Source: Camillea tinctor (Eukaryota; Ascomycota; Sordariomycetes; Xylariales; Xylariaceae). From it: DNA of 64,000 bases. Positions 9,431 to 22,103 of this stretch are shown here, one piece after another. The stretch spans positions 558,001 to 622,000 of the forward strand of contig MU394059.1 in NCBI GenBank assembly GCA_022578605.1, read 5' to 3'. Made by a program: the position numbers and the translations under genes. Position 1 is the stretch's first letter; every line of letters starts with the position of its first letter. A model generated the notes under the pieces. That model was not told where the DNA came from. It ran no database searches and was given only the letters and a program-made list of their open reading frames with translations.

Positions 9431-12400
9431 TTATTCCTCATTGACTCCACCCATGAAGCCATTCGGTTTGCTCTGTTTTTTGCCGAGTTTCAACAAGCTG
9501 AGCCGTTTTCGGACAGCCCCTATCTTATTCCCGGCAGCGTCATGGACCTTGTCAAAGTCTCTCTCAACGATATCGACAATCTCCTTACTTTTGCGTGACT
9601 GGTCTTGACTCCATTCTGGGGAGATGGGCTCTCCTCCATTTGTGTGCGTGCGCGCCGTGAAAGGATTGGAACTATTATTGGTGTCATTCGATGGTGCGCG
9701 GAAGAGGCTTTTTCGGTTCGAGTTTGCCATACTGTGCTGACTTTGGGTAGTACTATCTCCCTTGAATTCCTTTGAGCTCGCCGAGTCCTCAATTGGGGAT
9801 TGGCCATCTTTTTTCTTTCCACCTAGGAAACTTAGTCGAGTACCGCGCTGTCGTAATGAAATCGGTTGGGCCGCCGATGCTTCTTCAACTATGCCGTTGG
9901 ACAACGAGGCGCGAACATGCTTTCGGGGAGGCGAATGTTCCGAGGTTGGCGATGACCGGTTCCATCCTGATGTCGGCGTAGATCCACTCTCTCTAGATGG
10001 GCGAACAGGGGCAAAGATGGCTATCTCCGGCGCAAAAGTAGACTCGAAATCTAAAAATCACGTTAGTGCTTAGCTACTCAAATGTAAGTATCGTTTCAAC
10101 TTACGTGGGTATAAATCCTGGTGACCTGCGATAAGGACTGGGTTCGAGCTACGGGCAAAGCTAGTCAGACATCTCTTAACCATTATTGCGTGATCTATCA
10201 GGGCCATCTTAATAGCATTGTCTTGCTGGCTTAATTCCGGTTCTAGTTCCTCTCCTGACTTTGCCGAGTTCGAGGGAAGCGTAGGGAGAAGGGCACGGTA
10301 ACGAGCGACGCTGCTCTCTGAATCTGGGTTCACTGAGATACTAATAGAGTCGAGCATCAATTGTGCAATCTCGCTGTCGTCTTCATTTTCGGCTAGTTTC
10401 TTCTCGACTGCTGTCATCTCTTGAGTCTTGCGGACTATCCGCTCAAGGCCAGTCTCCTTAGCACCCAACGGGACATTTTCGATCTCTACAATCTCACTAC
10501 GACGCAGAATGGTGGGGAATGCTTCCGCTGTGGTATATACCATCTTCTCGGAGTAATGTCCACTAACTGGGCCAGTTGTATTGCGCTTCAAAGATGAAGA
10601 GAATGTCTGGCACTGAGACGACAAGAGGTAATCGCGTATGGGTTGAGGTACTCGAGCTCTCTGGAAGACGGGGTGAGTGAGGTCTCGGTGAGGGGATAAT
10701 GCTGAGATGACTAAGTATTGGCCTTCGATCTCGCTGTCAACGTCACTGGTGGTGAGAATCTGAGCAGACTGGTACTGCTCCTGCATACGATCGGTGAATG
10801 CCGATGCTCGTTCTGTGGGGGAGCCCTCGTACACAAATGCCTTATCGCGTAAGTTGACTGGGAACCCAAGGCCTTTGAATACGACCTTGAAGTACTTCGG
10901 CACCAGTTTGTCGCTCTTGGTCAGTGTTTCGTAAATGGTAGCAATAGCCCTCTCGGTCCTTGCTAATTTGGCAAAATCGAACACATTGGTCTCGTACTGC
11001 GTTCGAAGTTCACTGTACGCAGCTAGCGCGCTACTCCATGCCTCGCCATCTTCGAAGTGTTTGATCATATCGAAGTAAATGCGTTCTTTCCGCTCAAAGT
11101 GTGACTGCTCAGGCAAGTTCGGCTCTTGTAACGCATGTGTCATTTTGGTAGGGTCCCAATCATACAAGTCTGCGTGGAGTCGCAAAGCCAGCCCAGCTTC
11201 TGTATTGTTCCTTGCATCCATTTGTAATTTCGCAAGCTGGTGAACATATCGAATGAATATCTCTTCTTTCTGCATGTCCCTAAGGAACTCCATAAGCCGT
11301 AGACGGTTGATCAGATGGGAGGCCTCGTTCGTGACATCTCCACTATGCACAGCGACCAGAAGATCGATATATTCATCAAGGGTACTGATGAGTTCCTTGA
11401 GCGCGACATATAGAGGCTCTTGATCATCCTTTGAGAAAGACTCGAACCGTTCCAGTAGCTCCCCGATGAAGAGCTTCTGGAGGATACTCTCTGTCATAGT
11501 TTGATCTTTAAAGAAATGATCCAGTGAGTCGATCATCTCAGTCTGGATGACCGAAAGGTCTTCACTCAGAGTCCATTCGCTAACGATCATGGTCTGGAGG
11601 ACCTCTACTGCCATCTTCCTGAGTCCCCCGTGGACACTCAAGCAAAGTTCAACGATGGGGCCGACCAATGTTGGCACGTATTGGACTTGGTAACCGCCCA
11701 TCTTGGCCAGACCAAACCGAGCTCTCTCGTCAGGGCTTGTTTCCCAACCGACAGCTTCCCATGTGCGTCTAAGCAATTCCGCACCATGTTCTCTGACATC
11801 GCCGGCAATCTTCCACACAGTTCGACGTTTCTGCTCTGGGAAGGTCTCAAGGGCCAAGGACGGGCTTCCCACTAATTTGAGTAGAGTGGTGAAAAACATC
11901 CGCCATAGTTCGGTATCAAAGTCCTCGGCATCATCAGGCTCTGGGAGGCAAGACTCCAAAAGAATGCTCGCTAGGTACTGCATCGTTGTCATCATAGACT
12001 TATGATGATAGATATAAACGCTCAGCCACGACGACGGAAACGCTTCACCCTGTAGAATGCTCATGTGAACCTGAAGCGTGTTTTTCAATAAGGCTGGGAG
12101 ATCATCTGCGGCTATTTCAAGCTGCATTCCGTTGGGCGAGTTTGACAGTGCGGAAAGGACAGCGGAGAGTTCAATCAACGCCTCATCAAATTGAACGGCA
12201 TCTCCAGGAAGTGCTTTGCTCGGGAAAGGATAGGCAGTGGGGAAAAGCAACGATAGTCGGGTCTTGGGCTTCATCTTCGTCGCTTGAATGGCTAGGTACG
12301 ACTCAATCACTTTAGGCACATAGTCGGGAATCTCCGAATTAAGATAATCAACCTGGGTAGCCAATACTGAGCAGCAGAGGCGTACTTGATCCTTCCACTG

Positions 12401-15400
12401 CTCTGTAACCTGTTCCGTGTGGCCCCAATGAGGAGCAATCCATCGGACCGTATTAGCGCTGAGGGCGGAACGTTGTTCGGGGTGGGAGAAAAGATCGAGT
12501 TTTGAATAGTTGATGATGAGGACCAACTTGTAGAGGACTAGTTTCCCCTTTACCAAAGCACACGAGTCCATAAAGTCAATAGCGATATGGAGAATCTCCT
12601 CTGTTTTAAGGAGCCCAGTAAGCTCAGGTAGCCAAGTGTGAAAATGCTGGACTGCTAAGGTCTGACTTCCAACAAGTACCGGTGCCGTACTTCGCATCAT
12701 AGAATCAAGGGCCTTGAAAATGCTCCGCAGTTGTCGTGTAAAGCTTGGGGAGTTACTAGTGATGCCGATACCAGCCTCCTTAGCCTTTTGCTGACCCCGG
12801 GCATGTGTGATAAACTTGAGGATGTGCCGGACAACTTTGAGCGTCGCCCGTAACTTTCTAGCCGTCTCCGGCTCGGTGGGTTTCGTGAGCAGCCTCGTAA
12901 ATGACCTAATTAGGCACGGCGTGGCAAAGGGGTAGTTGAACTTCTTTTCAGCGTATTGATCAACCAGGGGACTCATGTTGAACCGACGGTCGTGAACAAT
13001 GCCGAGGACCCTAACCAACGCGGTAAAGACGAGATCTTCGTACTCATCATTACCTTGGTATTCAACTAGAATCCCGAAGAGTGCGTCCAATACATCACTC
13101 AATAACTTGACAACTTCTATTTCGGGTACAAATATAAGTTGTTTCAAAAGCGTCGGAATTTCATCCTTGGGCCCGTCTCTCCACTTAAGCAAACCAAGGA
13201 CAATCCTATCTTGGGAAAATCGAGTGCTGCAAAGATATGTTTCGACCCGAAGCGTAGCCAAAGGCCCAGTGACGTCGCTCGAATCACCTCGGGCGGTCCA
13301 GGGAAGGGAAAGGTATCCGCCTTTGCCAGTAGGTCCTGCCTGTGCGGTTTGGGTGTTTTCGTCCAATTTATATAAGAGCAGCGAATGCGAGCCATCGCTC
13401 ATGAATGCTTGTTGGTCCCAAAGAGGTATATAAGATATCGCAAAAGGCGTGTTCGGCAAGTCAGAGACTGTGAGAACAAGATGCGACGTTGGAACATCTG
13501 GCGGGAGCAGAGATAGTCGCAACGTCTGGTTCCATTGTTCGCCCCGTTCTATAGCAAACGATGTCCACGTGGTTATCGGCTCAGAATTGGAGGACGGGAA
13601 GATGCAAGACTCAATACGGTCTCCGGATTGTCGTCGCACTTCTACCGATACCATCAGGTTGTTCCCATGCACATTTCCGGGTACCGGGGTAGCGCTTCCC
13701 CCATAACGCGAAAGAAGATTCTGTCGAGCTAAGAGGGCTTCATTGATAGTCACATAGATATCAGACCGAGATTTGGTTGGTGCACCGGAGAAGCCCATTT
13801 TGGTAGTTTTGTTTATGCCAGCGAGGAGGGTTGGGGTTGCCTTAACCAAGGCATCTGCGTCGGCATAGTTGAAGGACTTGATATGGACTTGCAACCGCTC
13901 TGCTCTCCTAGACTTCTCGTATTGGCCCGATTCGCTCACCAACATCTCACGAACGAGGTTATCCCATCCCTTGCTGTTGTCGAAATGCTCAGAGCCGAAT
14001 TTATCGCATGACGACCAGATGGTCACAACATGCTCAGATTCTTCTCCTTCCTGCTTCACGACAGATTTCAGGTTAAGCACACCGACTCCAACTAACCTAT
14101 CTGCCGTCATCTGTGCTGTTGCCGGTAAGTTATCCACAGATATACGTCCCGACTGAGAGCCTGCCGTACTAGGGGGGCCGATGCCATCCCTGCTTGATAT
14201 CGTGCCTGTTCTTGGCCGTTCTTCCGGTTGCTCAGAAAGTGCATCTAGCTTGGTCCCTGTCCTAGTAAACGCGGATCGGGTTGAACCCCACATCAAGCTT
14301 CTCCTAGAAGCCTTGTTGCCGCCCGAAGAAGGCGGCTTGTCCCTTGAGAATGGGGTACCAGCATGGGTAAACGAGCCCGATCTTGAAACGGGTTTTCCAG
14401 GCATGATGTGCTGCGAGGCACGTACCTTGACAACCAAGTACAGCTCGGAATCCGCTGATGGCCCATCGCCAATGTCAGCAGAGGTAAGATCGGTAAACAG
14501 CGTACGCATTTGGGCGTCCCTAGCTAGGTGCCCCATTACACCACCAGATGGTACCTCGATCGTATAACTCTCCGATAACGTAGTTAGGGTTCCGCCTATG
14601 GATTTGTTCACCAAATACATATCCAAGGTTGTAGGTTCGTTGGAGGATCCAGCAAAACTCTTCACATCCACAAGAAGGTGATGCAGAGCGGTCAGTTCGA
14701 CATGAGGCAGCGGTGGTTCTTCTAGCAGGCTCATAATCGACTGCAGTTTGGTGATCTCAACCACAGAATCGTCACCAGTCAGGATCCTTCCGCGCTGAGT
14801 CGGGTCGCGTACTATAACTTCTCCCCCACATGATTTATTACCCCTAACTAAGTCCCAGACGGTCTTCTCTCGTAGGGCGGCATACTCGCGATCTGTAAGC
14901 AGATTATGTAGAAATTGACGTCGCGCCACATCCAGGGTCTGTATCAACTGGGATACTTTGTCTAATTTGTGATATTGGCGCGTGAGAAGAAGCTCGTGAA
15001 AGTTCGTCGAGTGCCATTCCCGCAGGCAAGAGGCTATTTCGTCGATCAAGGGTTCGTTGGAAGATGTGGGAGTCTCGTCGCCCATCCGTAGCATGGGCAC
15101 CGGCGCAGCGGGTTTGGGTACATCCGGTCCACGCGTCTTAGAATCGGTGCGAGGGGGACGTCCTTCCCGACTCTGGGTCGGGGTTCGATTATAGGGTTTA
15201 TCATCATCATTCTCGGAGTTTTTCGATTGCTTTCCTGTTATCGAGGCCACACCACTCTTTCCAGAGTCACTGCCCGGCCGGAGGCCATCATCCTCGCCCG
15301 CATAGCTAGCATTGTCACCAGGAGCATCTTCTGCCCCGCCCAGCACCTCGCGAATCTCAACACAGCTACGAGGAAAGATGCCGGAGAAAACGCGAGCTTC

Positions 15401-15625
15401 CAGACTCTGCCCCTTAACCGAGGTAAGACCTGCTAATAGGGTAGGGGGAGCCACCAGATAGCCACGGAGCCAGGCCCCATCAGGGGTTTCCTCGATTATA
15501 TAGAGGTCATCGCCAATTTCTAGAGGTAGCTCATTCTCGACCTTGGTCTCGAAGGGGTAGGTCGCTACTGCGTAGGCGATACGAGGCAACGGTTGCCAGG
15601 GCATTGGAGCAGCGATCGGTCGCAC
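9431..15625 (-). CDS. DCK1: DOCK-family guanine nucleotide exchange factor (Dck1-like)
   Basis: Two exons, 15625-10105 and 10050-9431, are joined across a 54-bp GTAAGT...TTTTAG intron and give 2046 aa. Residues about 14-92 form an SH3 domain (AVATYPF, then GDDLYIIEE, GAWLRGYL, GIFPRSCVEI). A DOCK C2/DHR-1 domain lies around 650-770 (MVSVEVRRQSG ... LWDQQAFMSDGSHSLLLYKLD). A DHR-2 domain lies around 1435-1735 (AGLALRLHADLYDW; RIYFDMIKHFEDGEAWSSALAAYSEL; KYFKVVFKGLGFP). In this family DHR-1 binds phosphoinositides and DHR-2 loads GTP on Rac/Cdc42-type GTPases, usually with an ELMO partner (Lmo1 in yeast). The size and layout fit the fungal ortholog of yeast Dck1, which acts in actin, polarity and stress signalling. 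The second exon encodes a disordered Ser/Thr-rich tail ending in a basic stretch (RKRLSLLKLGKKQSK). Met8 (15604) is an alternative start because PWQPLPRIAYAV follows it directly. Confidence 0.92.
10051..10104 (-). other. Intron of the DOCK gene
   Basis: The donor GTAAGT and acceptor TTTTAG restore frame (phase 1) between the DHR-2-containing exon and the C-terminal tail exon. Reading through would stop after 12 codons at 10070. Confidence 0.85.
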
Positions 15626-18600
15626 CGGAGCTGCGAGTCGGTCAACCGCATGAGGCGGTGATGCAGGGTGAAAGAAGGATTCGAAAGTCGTGCCTCTTCA
15701 AACGAGCCCAGAGACGGGTAGGCGCTGCGAGAAAATCGGCGGGGGGAGGAGTGCACAGAGGCAAGGTAAAGGAAGGTGGTAATAGGAAGCCGGAGGGAAG
15801 CCTAATGTTATGAGCTCCAATGGTTTCGAATATTAAGTCTCACCGTCGTATCATGGAAGGAGTTGTGTTCCTCAATGGTGACATGCGGTCATATGTCGCA
15901 AATTGGTGCAGGTGGTGGAACAAATAGAGGGTGAGTTCGTGCACAGGATAGAGGATGGAAGGGTGATATGGAGGGACAAGGGACAAGGAAGTCTTGTGGA
16001 AAGATTCTCAGAAATTATTTTGATGACAGGGATTTAATAAAAAAAGAGAATAGAGATGTGACCTTTTTTTTTCTGTTTTGCTACTCGTCGAAATTCTAGG
16101 CGGGTATCAAATGAAGAAAAAAAAAACAAATGAAAGTTGGTAGTGTGTGCCTCAAGAGAAAAAAAAAAGGGAAGATGTAGAACGAAGGAGGTGAATAGGT
16201 AAAACAAATGAATGAGTATGAGTGAATGTTCGAAATGGTTAAAATGGGTTGAACTTTTTTTTTAGGTAGGTAGTAGGTAGTGAGGTGGTGTAAGTAGTAA
16301 GTAGTAGGTAGAGAATACCAACTCCCGATTCTCATATGTATACGTAGTAGGTGTGTACCTAAGTAACTTGGAGATAAGTACCTGGTAGATAGTAGAAAAA
16401 AGGTACAGATACCCAATTACCCAGTTAGATAGCTCCGTTTGTAGAACACCAACTATGGAAATTTAAATACGTTACGGCCAAGGAACAAGGTATAAAAAAG
16501 ACCGATGATAGTGGTAACTGATTTTTAAAATAAAAATATAAAAAGAATAAGAAAATAAATACAAAATATCACATATATATAAAAAAGAACAATATAAAAT
16601 ATAAAAAAAAGTGTTGACAACAACAACGACAACAACGAGCAAGCACGTGTCAAAAAAAAAAGTGGCTGACCTCTTCTTCTCCTAACTCAAGACTCAGGAG
16701 GTCAAAGGTCAAATATGGATGTGTGTGTGTTATGTATGTACGTCGTACTTAATCTCTGTATTATTATGGCGTGAGGTAATGTTTGTTGAAGTCTGGATGG
16801 AACTGCAACTCTTGATAATTGGGACATTTCTATATGGGTGGACTTGCAATTCCCAAATTTCCCCATTTGCGCGTTGCCAATCCATTTGGGTTCGCCTACT
16901 TTACCCAGGTGGCCCCATATACTGACAAGAAACATAAAAGATTTAGCGTCTTCAACCCCTGAATTGGCACCCCCCCACATCATCACAGTGGTATGCGCAT
17001 CCCCATTCTATCCCAGCACGATGAGTGAAGCAATTGGTCGTCATCCCTGGAGCCCCAAAGAAGCCCTAACTGGATAAGCCTTGGGTGACAAGTGGTGATT
17101 TGCTCCAAGGCACTAACAAAACACCTTAAAATTCTAGTCTAGCCGTCCTAGGTGCTAGCGTAGGTGATACATGCGTCTATCAAATCTGCGGTGGGTAATC
17201 CGCACGGGCCATTCTGCATACCTAGCCTTAGCTAATGTACCGTGCACAGGGTGTACAGGATGTTCAATAATAGCTTCAATTTTCCTTTGTTCTTCTCCAT
17301 CCCTTCCCTTTTCAGTTCCCGTATCCATTACAACTTTGAGCACATCTTTTCCTTTATTGTGCGAGCATTTCTTAATGAATTGGCTCGTCCACCATGATTA
17401 TAATATCAATATTTTCCCCTTCAATGTATGTTTGGAGTGGTAGATATATTTATTTTTCTTCTATATCCTCGTAGATCCTCTTCAATCAGGTGAGGTCATG
17501 TACCTAATCTACTATTTATTCCGTACCTGCAGCTCTTCTTCTGTACATCCTACCTACCTAGGTTAGGTACTTTATTAAAGTTTCTTGCCATCCATCCCTC
17601 TACTTCTATCTCGGGCTCCTTCTATCTCTACTTCTCCGTCTCCCTTATTTCTCATTCGACACAATTACCCTGCTTAGCCTTGCATGATCACGCCCGGTTT
17701 GTTGACATCTTGTTCACAGTACCTATTGTCCATCTCCCTTCTGCAAAGAACTTCGAAACTTTGAGGAGCGCACCTTATTATCTACCCATTTAACCTACCT
17801 ACTTGCGACTGCATATGACAAGTACTTAAGCAAACACATGGTCAACAGTTGGTCACCTACCGTGGTGGTATCGAGTAGAGTAACCGCTTTTGAATGGACG
17901 TATGGGAGTCGCAACGCTCAGATATTACCAGATACAGAGCGTCGATCTGCCACGAGATCTTGATTTCTCTTCAGCACCCTTGCCTGACAGCCATCGCGCA
18001 CCGCGAACTCCCGCTTGGCTACTATGACACCTTATACGGCAACAAATCTATGAGTATATCCAACGGAACCAGATCTAATGCCCAGCACTTCAAGAAATCG
18101 TGGTACATAGATAAAGTGTAAGTATGTACCTGAGCCATGAGCAAGACAGCTATAGGTTGATGCTTAATACTTCCCTACCTAACCCACACCCAATTGACTG
18201 TCTGTACGTAGTAGAACATGGGCATGGGTCTAAAGGTGAGACCAGTACGACATGTTTTTGAAATTTTAACCAAGTTCCCTCTCGCTTGTCTCGCAATCGT
18301 TACCTTCGATGCAGGCTAGAAAGATTTGGGAGACTAACCTAGCAGCTACCTAAATACCACCTTTTTAGGTACAGATTACTATGAGTGGCCTCTGAACCAT
18401 TTCTCGCAGGATGGCTCTAACCTTGACATAGGTTAAGTTGCTTACCCCTTTTTTTCATTCTTTGTTTACTAAGTTGTCGCCATGTATCCATCTATGTATT
18501 TACCTACTATCTCACCTGCACCATACAACACGGCTCAAGCTACGTTTACTATACACAGGTATATACTCAGGTACATACAAACATAAATACGCATATTGCT

Positions 18601-19860
18601 GTACAAAACTAAAAGTACCTACTTACCTAAACAACACACCTATGGATCCATGCAACAATTCCTGCGTCTAATGCGCTTACTTAAACCATTATTGCACGAC
18701 ATATATGTACACTAGTAAGTATAATACTATTGACACCGTCTAGGCCTAAGTTACATGTTTAGTGTAACAAGAAGTGCCAGCCAGTCAGGAGTCTTTGCAT
18801 ACTCCTTTTGATGTATACTAACCTATCGTAAAGGGGGACCCAGGGAGGATTCATCTCCCTACATCACATACCCCTTACGGATAACAGAGGGCCCATGCTG
18901 CCGGACCCGGGCCAATTGAGTTAGCCAAGACCGATAGGCTTCACCTGTAGATAGTACCAAATAGGTATTTATGAAGTAGTAGTAGTATCCTTCAAAAATT
19001 GATGTCCAGGTGTACGCCATATGCTAAAACAACATATACAAAGCTGCACCTTATAAATTAGAACGCTACTAACTTAGGTTAATACTAGGTTAGGTTAATT
19101 CCATTGGAATACTAATCCTAATACTACTAATAAATGAATAACCCATCGGACATGTGGCAGATGTCAAGCCAATGTCAACAATGTCTACCGGCGACAGCGA
19201 AAGAGATCGTCGGGTATGTTCCACCCAATCAATACCCTCGCTCAATCAGCCGTCAGTAACCAAGAGAAAAAGGATGAACCTTGCACCGTTGCATGTGTCC
19301 ATAGCTGCACGACCACGGAGACTTGCGACTATGTAGTAAGAATCAATTTAATAAGTACCTATTCTCTATCACACTACAAATGCCTACTACGATCGAGTTT
19401 ATATTCCTCAAGAGCCAGGTTTATTTGATTTAATGAATCAACAGGGTTTTCTTCGTTCCTCATCAGATCGATCTTCACATGGTCCACCTAGAAGAGCGCA
19501 GACCAGCAAGCAAAGATACCTACCACTCATTTACTTAATCTTAGAAACGAGTTTCAGCAGCGCAGTTATCATAAAAAATTCGAATGATATACCCAACCAT
19601 CACACGTCTAAATTGCCAACAGTCCGCAAAGGAGTAGATAGCTTTGTTTATCACACTTGGGCGCAATATTCTAGTTACCATGAATAGGTAAGGTATAAAT
19701 AAGGGGGTAGGTTATATATTTATATAAGGAAATTAGCCCAAACGAATGTGAAGTTTACTATCGTCAATCCCCAAGCAAAAAAAAAAAAAGGGGGGGGGAG
19801 GGGGACCCTGCCGTCCAAGCTTGGGTAGGTTACATAGTCCTCAATATAACCGTACACACC
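15626..19860. other. Long intergenic region, DOCK promoter side
   Basis: This holds the upstream region of the DOCK gene (minus) and, at its right end, the 3' side of the C2H2-type gene. There are A-rich and TAGGTA-type repeats at 16060-16620, a CCTACCTACCTAGG motif near 17551-17562, and a run of 13 A followed by 9 G at 19777-19798. The short ORFs look like noise: no motifs and no splice continuity. No tRNA was recognised. Confidence 0.5.
19777..19803. repeat. Poly-A/poly-G purine tract
   Basis: Thirteen A are followed by nine G, then AGGGGG. The tract lies about 60 bp beyond the stop codon of the C2H2-type gene, so it falls in or near its 3' UTR as a poly-C/poly-T stretch on the coding strand. 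Confidence 0.8.
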
Positions 19861-21999
19861 TCAGCAAGCCCTATTTCCCACGGTGCCAGTCGAGGCATAC
19901 CCCGAGTCCGACGTCTCGCCGCCCGTGCCATATATATCGTATGAGAATGGGTAGTAAGCAAAGTCGTGACCGGCGCCCGGGTCGATCATGCTCGGCCACT
20001 CGGAAAACATGTTATCCAAGTAGGGCGACAAGTCCAGCTGCGATTCGCCGACCCCATCTTTATCCGAGGGGGGCGCTGCTGCTGCTGCTGCTGCTGATGT
20101 CGCCATCGTCGATTCGCTCGCGCCCGGCAGACTCGGCGTCGGCGATCTTCTTGGAGACGCAGCGGGGCTGGTGGATGGGGACCGCTCATTTCTCGGGAGG
20201 CCCGTGCAGAACTCGTACACGACATCGCGAGCGATGTCCATGAACCCGTTCAGCAGCTCCGCCTGAGCCTGGTCGAACTTGCTCTCTATTTGCTTCTGCA
20301 TCAGCGCCGGCAGCTCCTTTTTGATCCGCTTCAGCATGGCTTTGTTGGAGAGCTCTACCGCGTCCTTCGGCTCGTAATCTGTTGTTCATTTTTTGTTAAC
20401 TAAGTGGTCTAGCTACAACAAGATGAAGAAGCATAGGGGGTAATATATTTAAAGGGGAGAAGAGGCAAGAAGGGCTGGCTTACAAGGACTCGGTAAAGAG
20501 CGGGGATTCGCTTTCGGAAAGATCATCATATAAATATCTTTCCATCTCTGCTCTTCTGTTGCGTCAGGGCTATGCTTCTTCCGCATTCTCAGCTTGGCCT
20601 CGGTGGCCTCATCGATGCCTAGGACCGGAATCAGCTCGACCTTTTCGCAGCGTATGTCCGCTCTAAGATGGTCATCCAGGTCCTTCTGCTCCCTAAAAGG
20701 TTTTTGGCACCGGGCACAGACATGTTTAGGAAGCAGATGTTTTCGGTATAAGTGTTCCCTTGATGAGAAAACGCGTCAGCAACTAATAGGCAGGCAGGCG
20801 AATGAAAGTCTGGATATCACATACTTGAGCCGGTGAATCGATGGCCAACCTGGGCCAGCGCAGCATCGTTCTTTACCGAAGGTTATGGGGTCATGTTTGA
20901 AGAATGGACAGGCGTATTTCTTCTCTTGCTCAGGCTCTTTCCTGGCACGTTTGTTTCCGCCCCTGTCCTGGCCATTTTCATCGCCGCCGGCGGACGAATT
21001 GTCGTCATCGTCGCCGTCAAACTGGCGCTTGGCTCCTCTGGAGGTTTTTGATGTTCCTTTTCCAGACTCGCTTTTATCGGGAGAGTTGTTCTTACTGGTC
21101 CCCATGCTGGAATCTCCCGATGCCTCGGATGCTTCGTAAGCATTCTCGATGGCCACGATCTTCTTATCGAGCCATGTATTGAAAGCAGCCATCAAGCGCG
21201 CAACGGCTTCTTTTTTCTTGAGGGTAATGTATTGCTCTGGCGTTCGTAGTTGGCCGTCGCCTTCCCTTTCTGTTTGATGGCAGTGGCTGGATCGTGAGGA
21301 AGTGTTTGATTGCTTGTTCCTCTCCATAGGATCGGCTGGTCCGATATCAGGATATCGATTCAGATGATCCTCTCGTGTAGCTTTACCGTTTTCCGAGTTC
21401 GGTTCTCTTTGGTTCACGTCAAACTCGTCCAGCCATGGCTTTGAGCCCTGGCTGCGTTGCGGGTCTACTGTTTTTTCTCTGTTTTTCTTTTCTTAGAAAC
21501 CAGCGAGCTTCTAAGTAAGGGTGGATGGACTTACCGTTTCCGAGTCAAGTTTCTCGGGGAATCACGGGTAGAAGGGTCGCTTGAGTCTTCGAGGCCAGAT
21601 TTCTTGAACTAAAAGTAAGTATATCTTCTTAAACACCACATTTTAAGATGGACTTACCAGGCCAAAGTCAAAGTCCGGGGTGGGTGGTAAATCCTGCGAT
21701 TGGAGGCCGAGACTTTTCTCAGGTTCCAATCCCTTTACCATATTTCGCCCAACCAGGGGACGTCGCTGACGAATATGTAAGCGACGCTGGAATACTATTC
21801 TCACCCACTCGTTGACAAGAACCGTTCTTGCAACGTCCCAATGGTGAGTGGAAGTAAATGGTCCAACTTGGAATCTATCAGAGAGCCGTATCTCTGCACC
21901 AAGTCCCTGAGAATAAAGCGCCCAAGTAGACGTTACTGGCAATCGTTGGTGTGAAGACCGATCATAAGCTTTTATAATGTTTAGAGGTCTCTGAAGCAT
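19861..21999 (-). CDS. Fungal C2H2-type finger domain protein
   Basis: Five exons (21999-21658, 21608-21535, 21478-20825, 20758-20484, 20378-19861) join in frame to 620 aa. The core, at about 330-410, reads ACPFFKHDP, then CCAGPGWPSIHRLKEHLYRKH, then LPKHVCARCQKPF and DLDDHLR..IRCE. This is the signature of a large, mostly uncharacterised family in filamentous fungi annotated as C2H2 finger domain proteins, with Cys/His pairs spaced differently from classical zinc fingers. It is followed by GIDEATEAKLRMRKK, WKDIYMMIFP and PSPYYEP, also family hallmarks. Residues about 465-500 form a Gln/Glu-rich helix, then a Ser/Pro/Ala-rich tail with a poly-Ala run encoded by a (GCA)n repeat. The N-terminal 320 residues are polar and low in complexity. 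A nuclear regulatory role is likely but unproven. All four introns keep GT-AG ends; the first exon start is the least certain part. Confidence 0.85.
20074..20096 (-). repeat. In-frame GCA trinucleotide repeat (poly-Ala)
   Basis: About seven GCA/GCT-type units in the last exon of the C2H2-type gene encode a run of alanines followed by PP. Such runs often vary in length between strains. Confidence 0.8.
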
Positions 22000-22078
22000 C
22001 TCTGAGACGACACAGAATACATTCGTGGGATTCGGGGAGGGACTCCTGTTTCGACAACTTTATTTGAGGTCATCACCA

Positions 22079-22103
22079 CCCATACCCTGAAGCAGGGTAT
22101 GGG
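22079..22103 (-). promoter_or_regulatory. Perfect 11-bp hairpin in the leader of the C2H2-type gene
   Basis: The arms CCCATACCCTG (22079-22089) and CAGGGTATGGG (22093-22103) are exact reverse complements around a three-base loop (AAG on plus). The hairpin lies 80-104 bases upstream of the proposed ATG at 21999, so it could be in the 5' UTR of the transcript or be a dyad binding site in the promoter. Confidence 0.5.
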
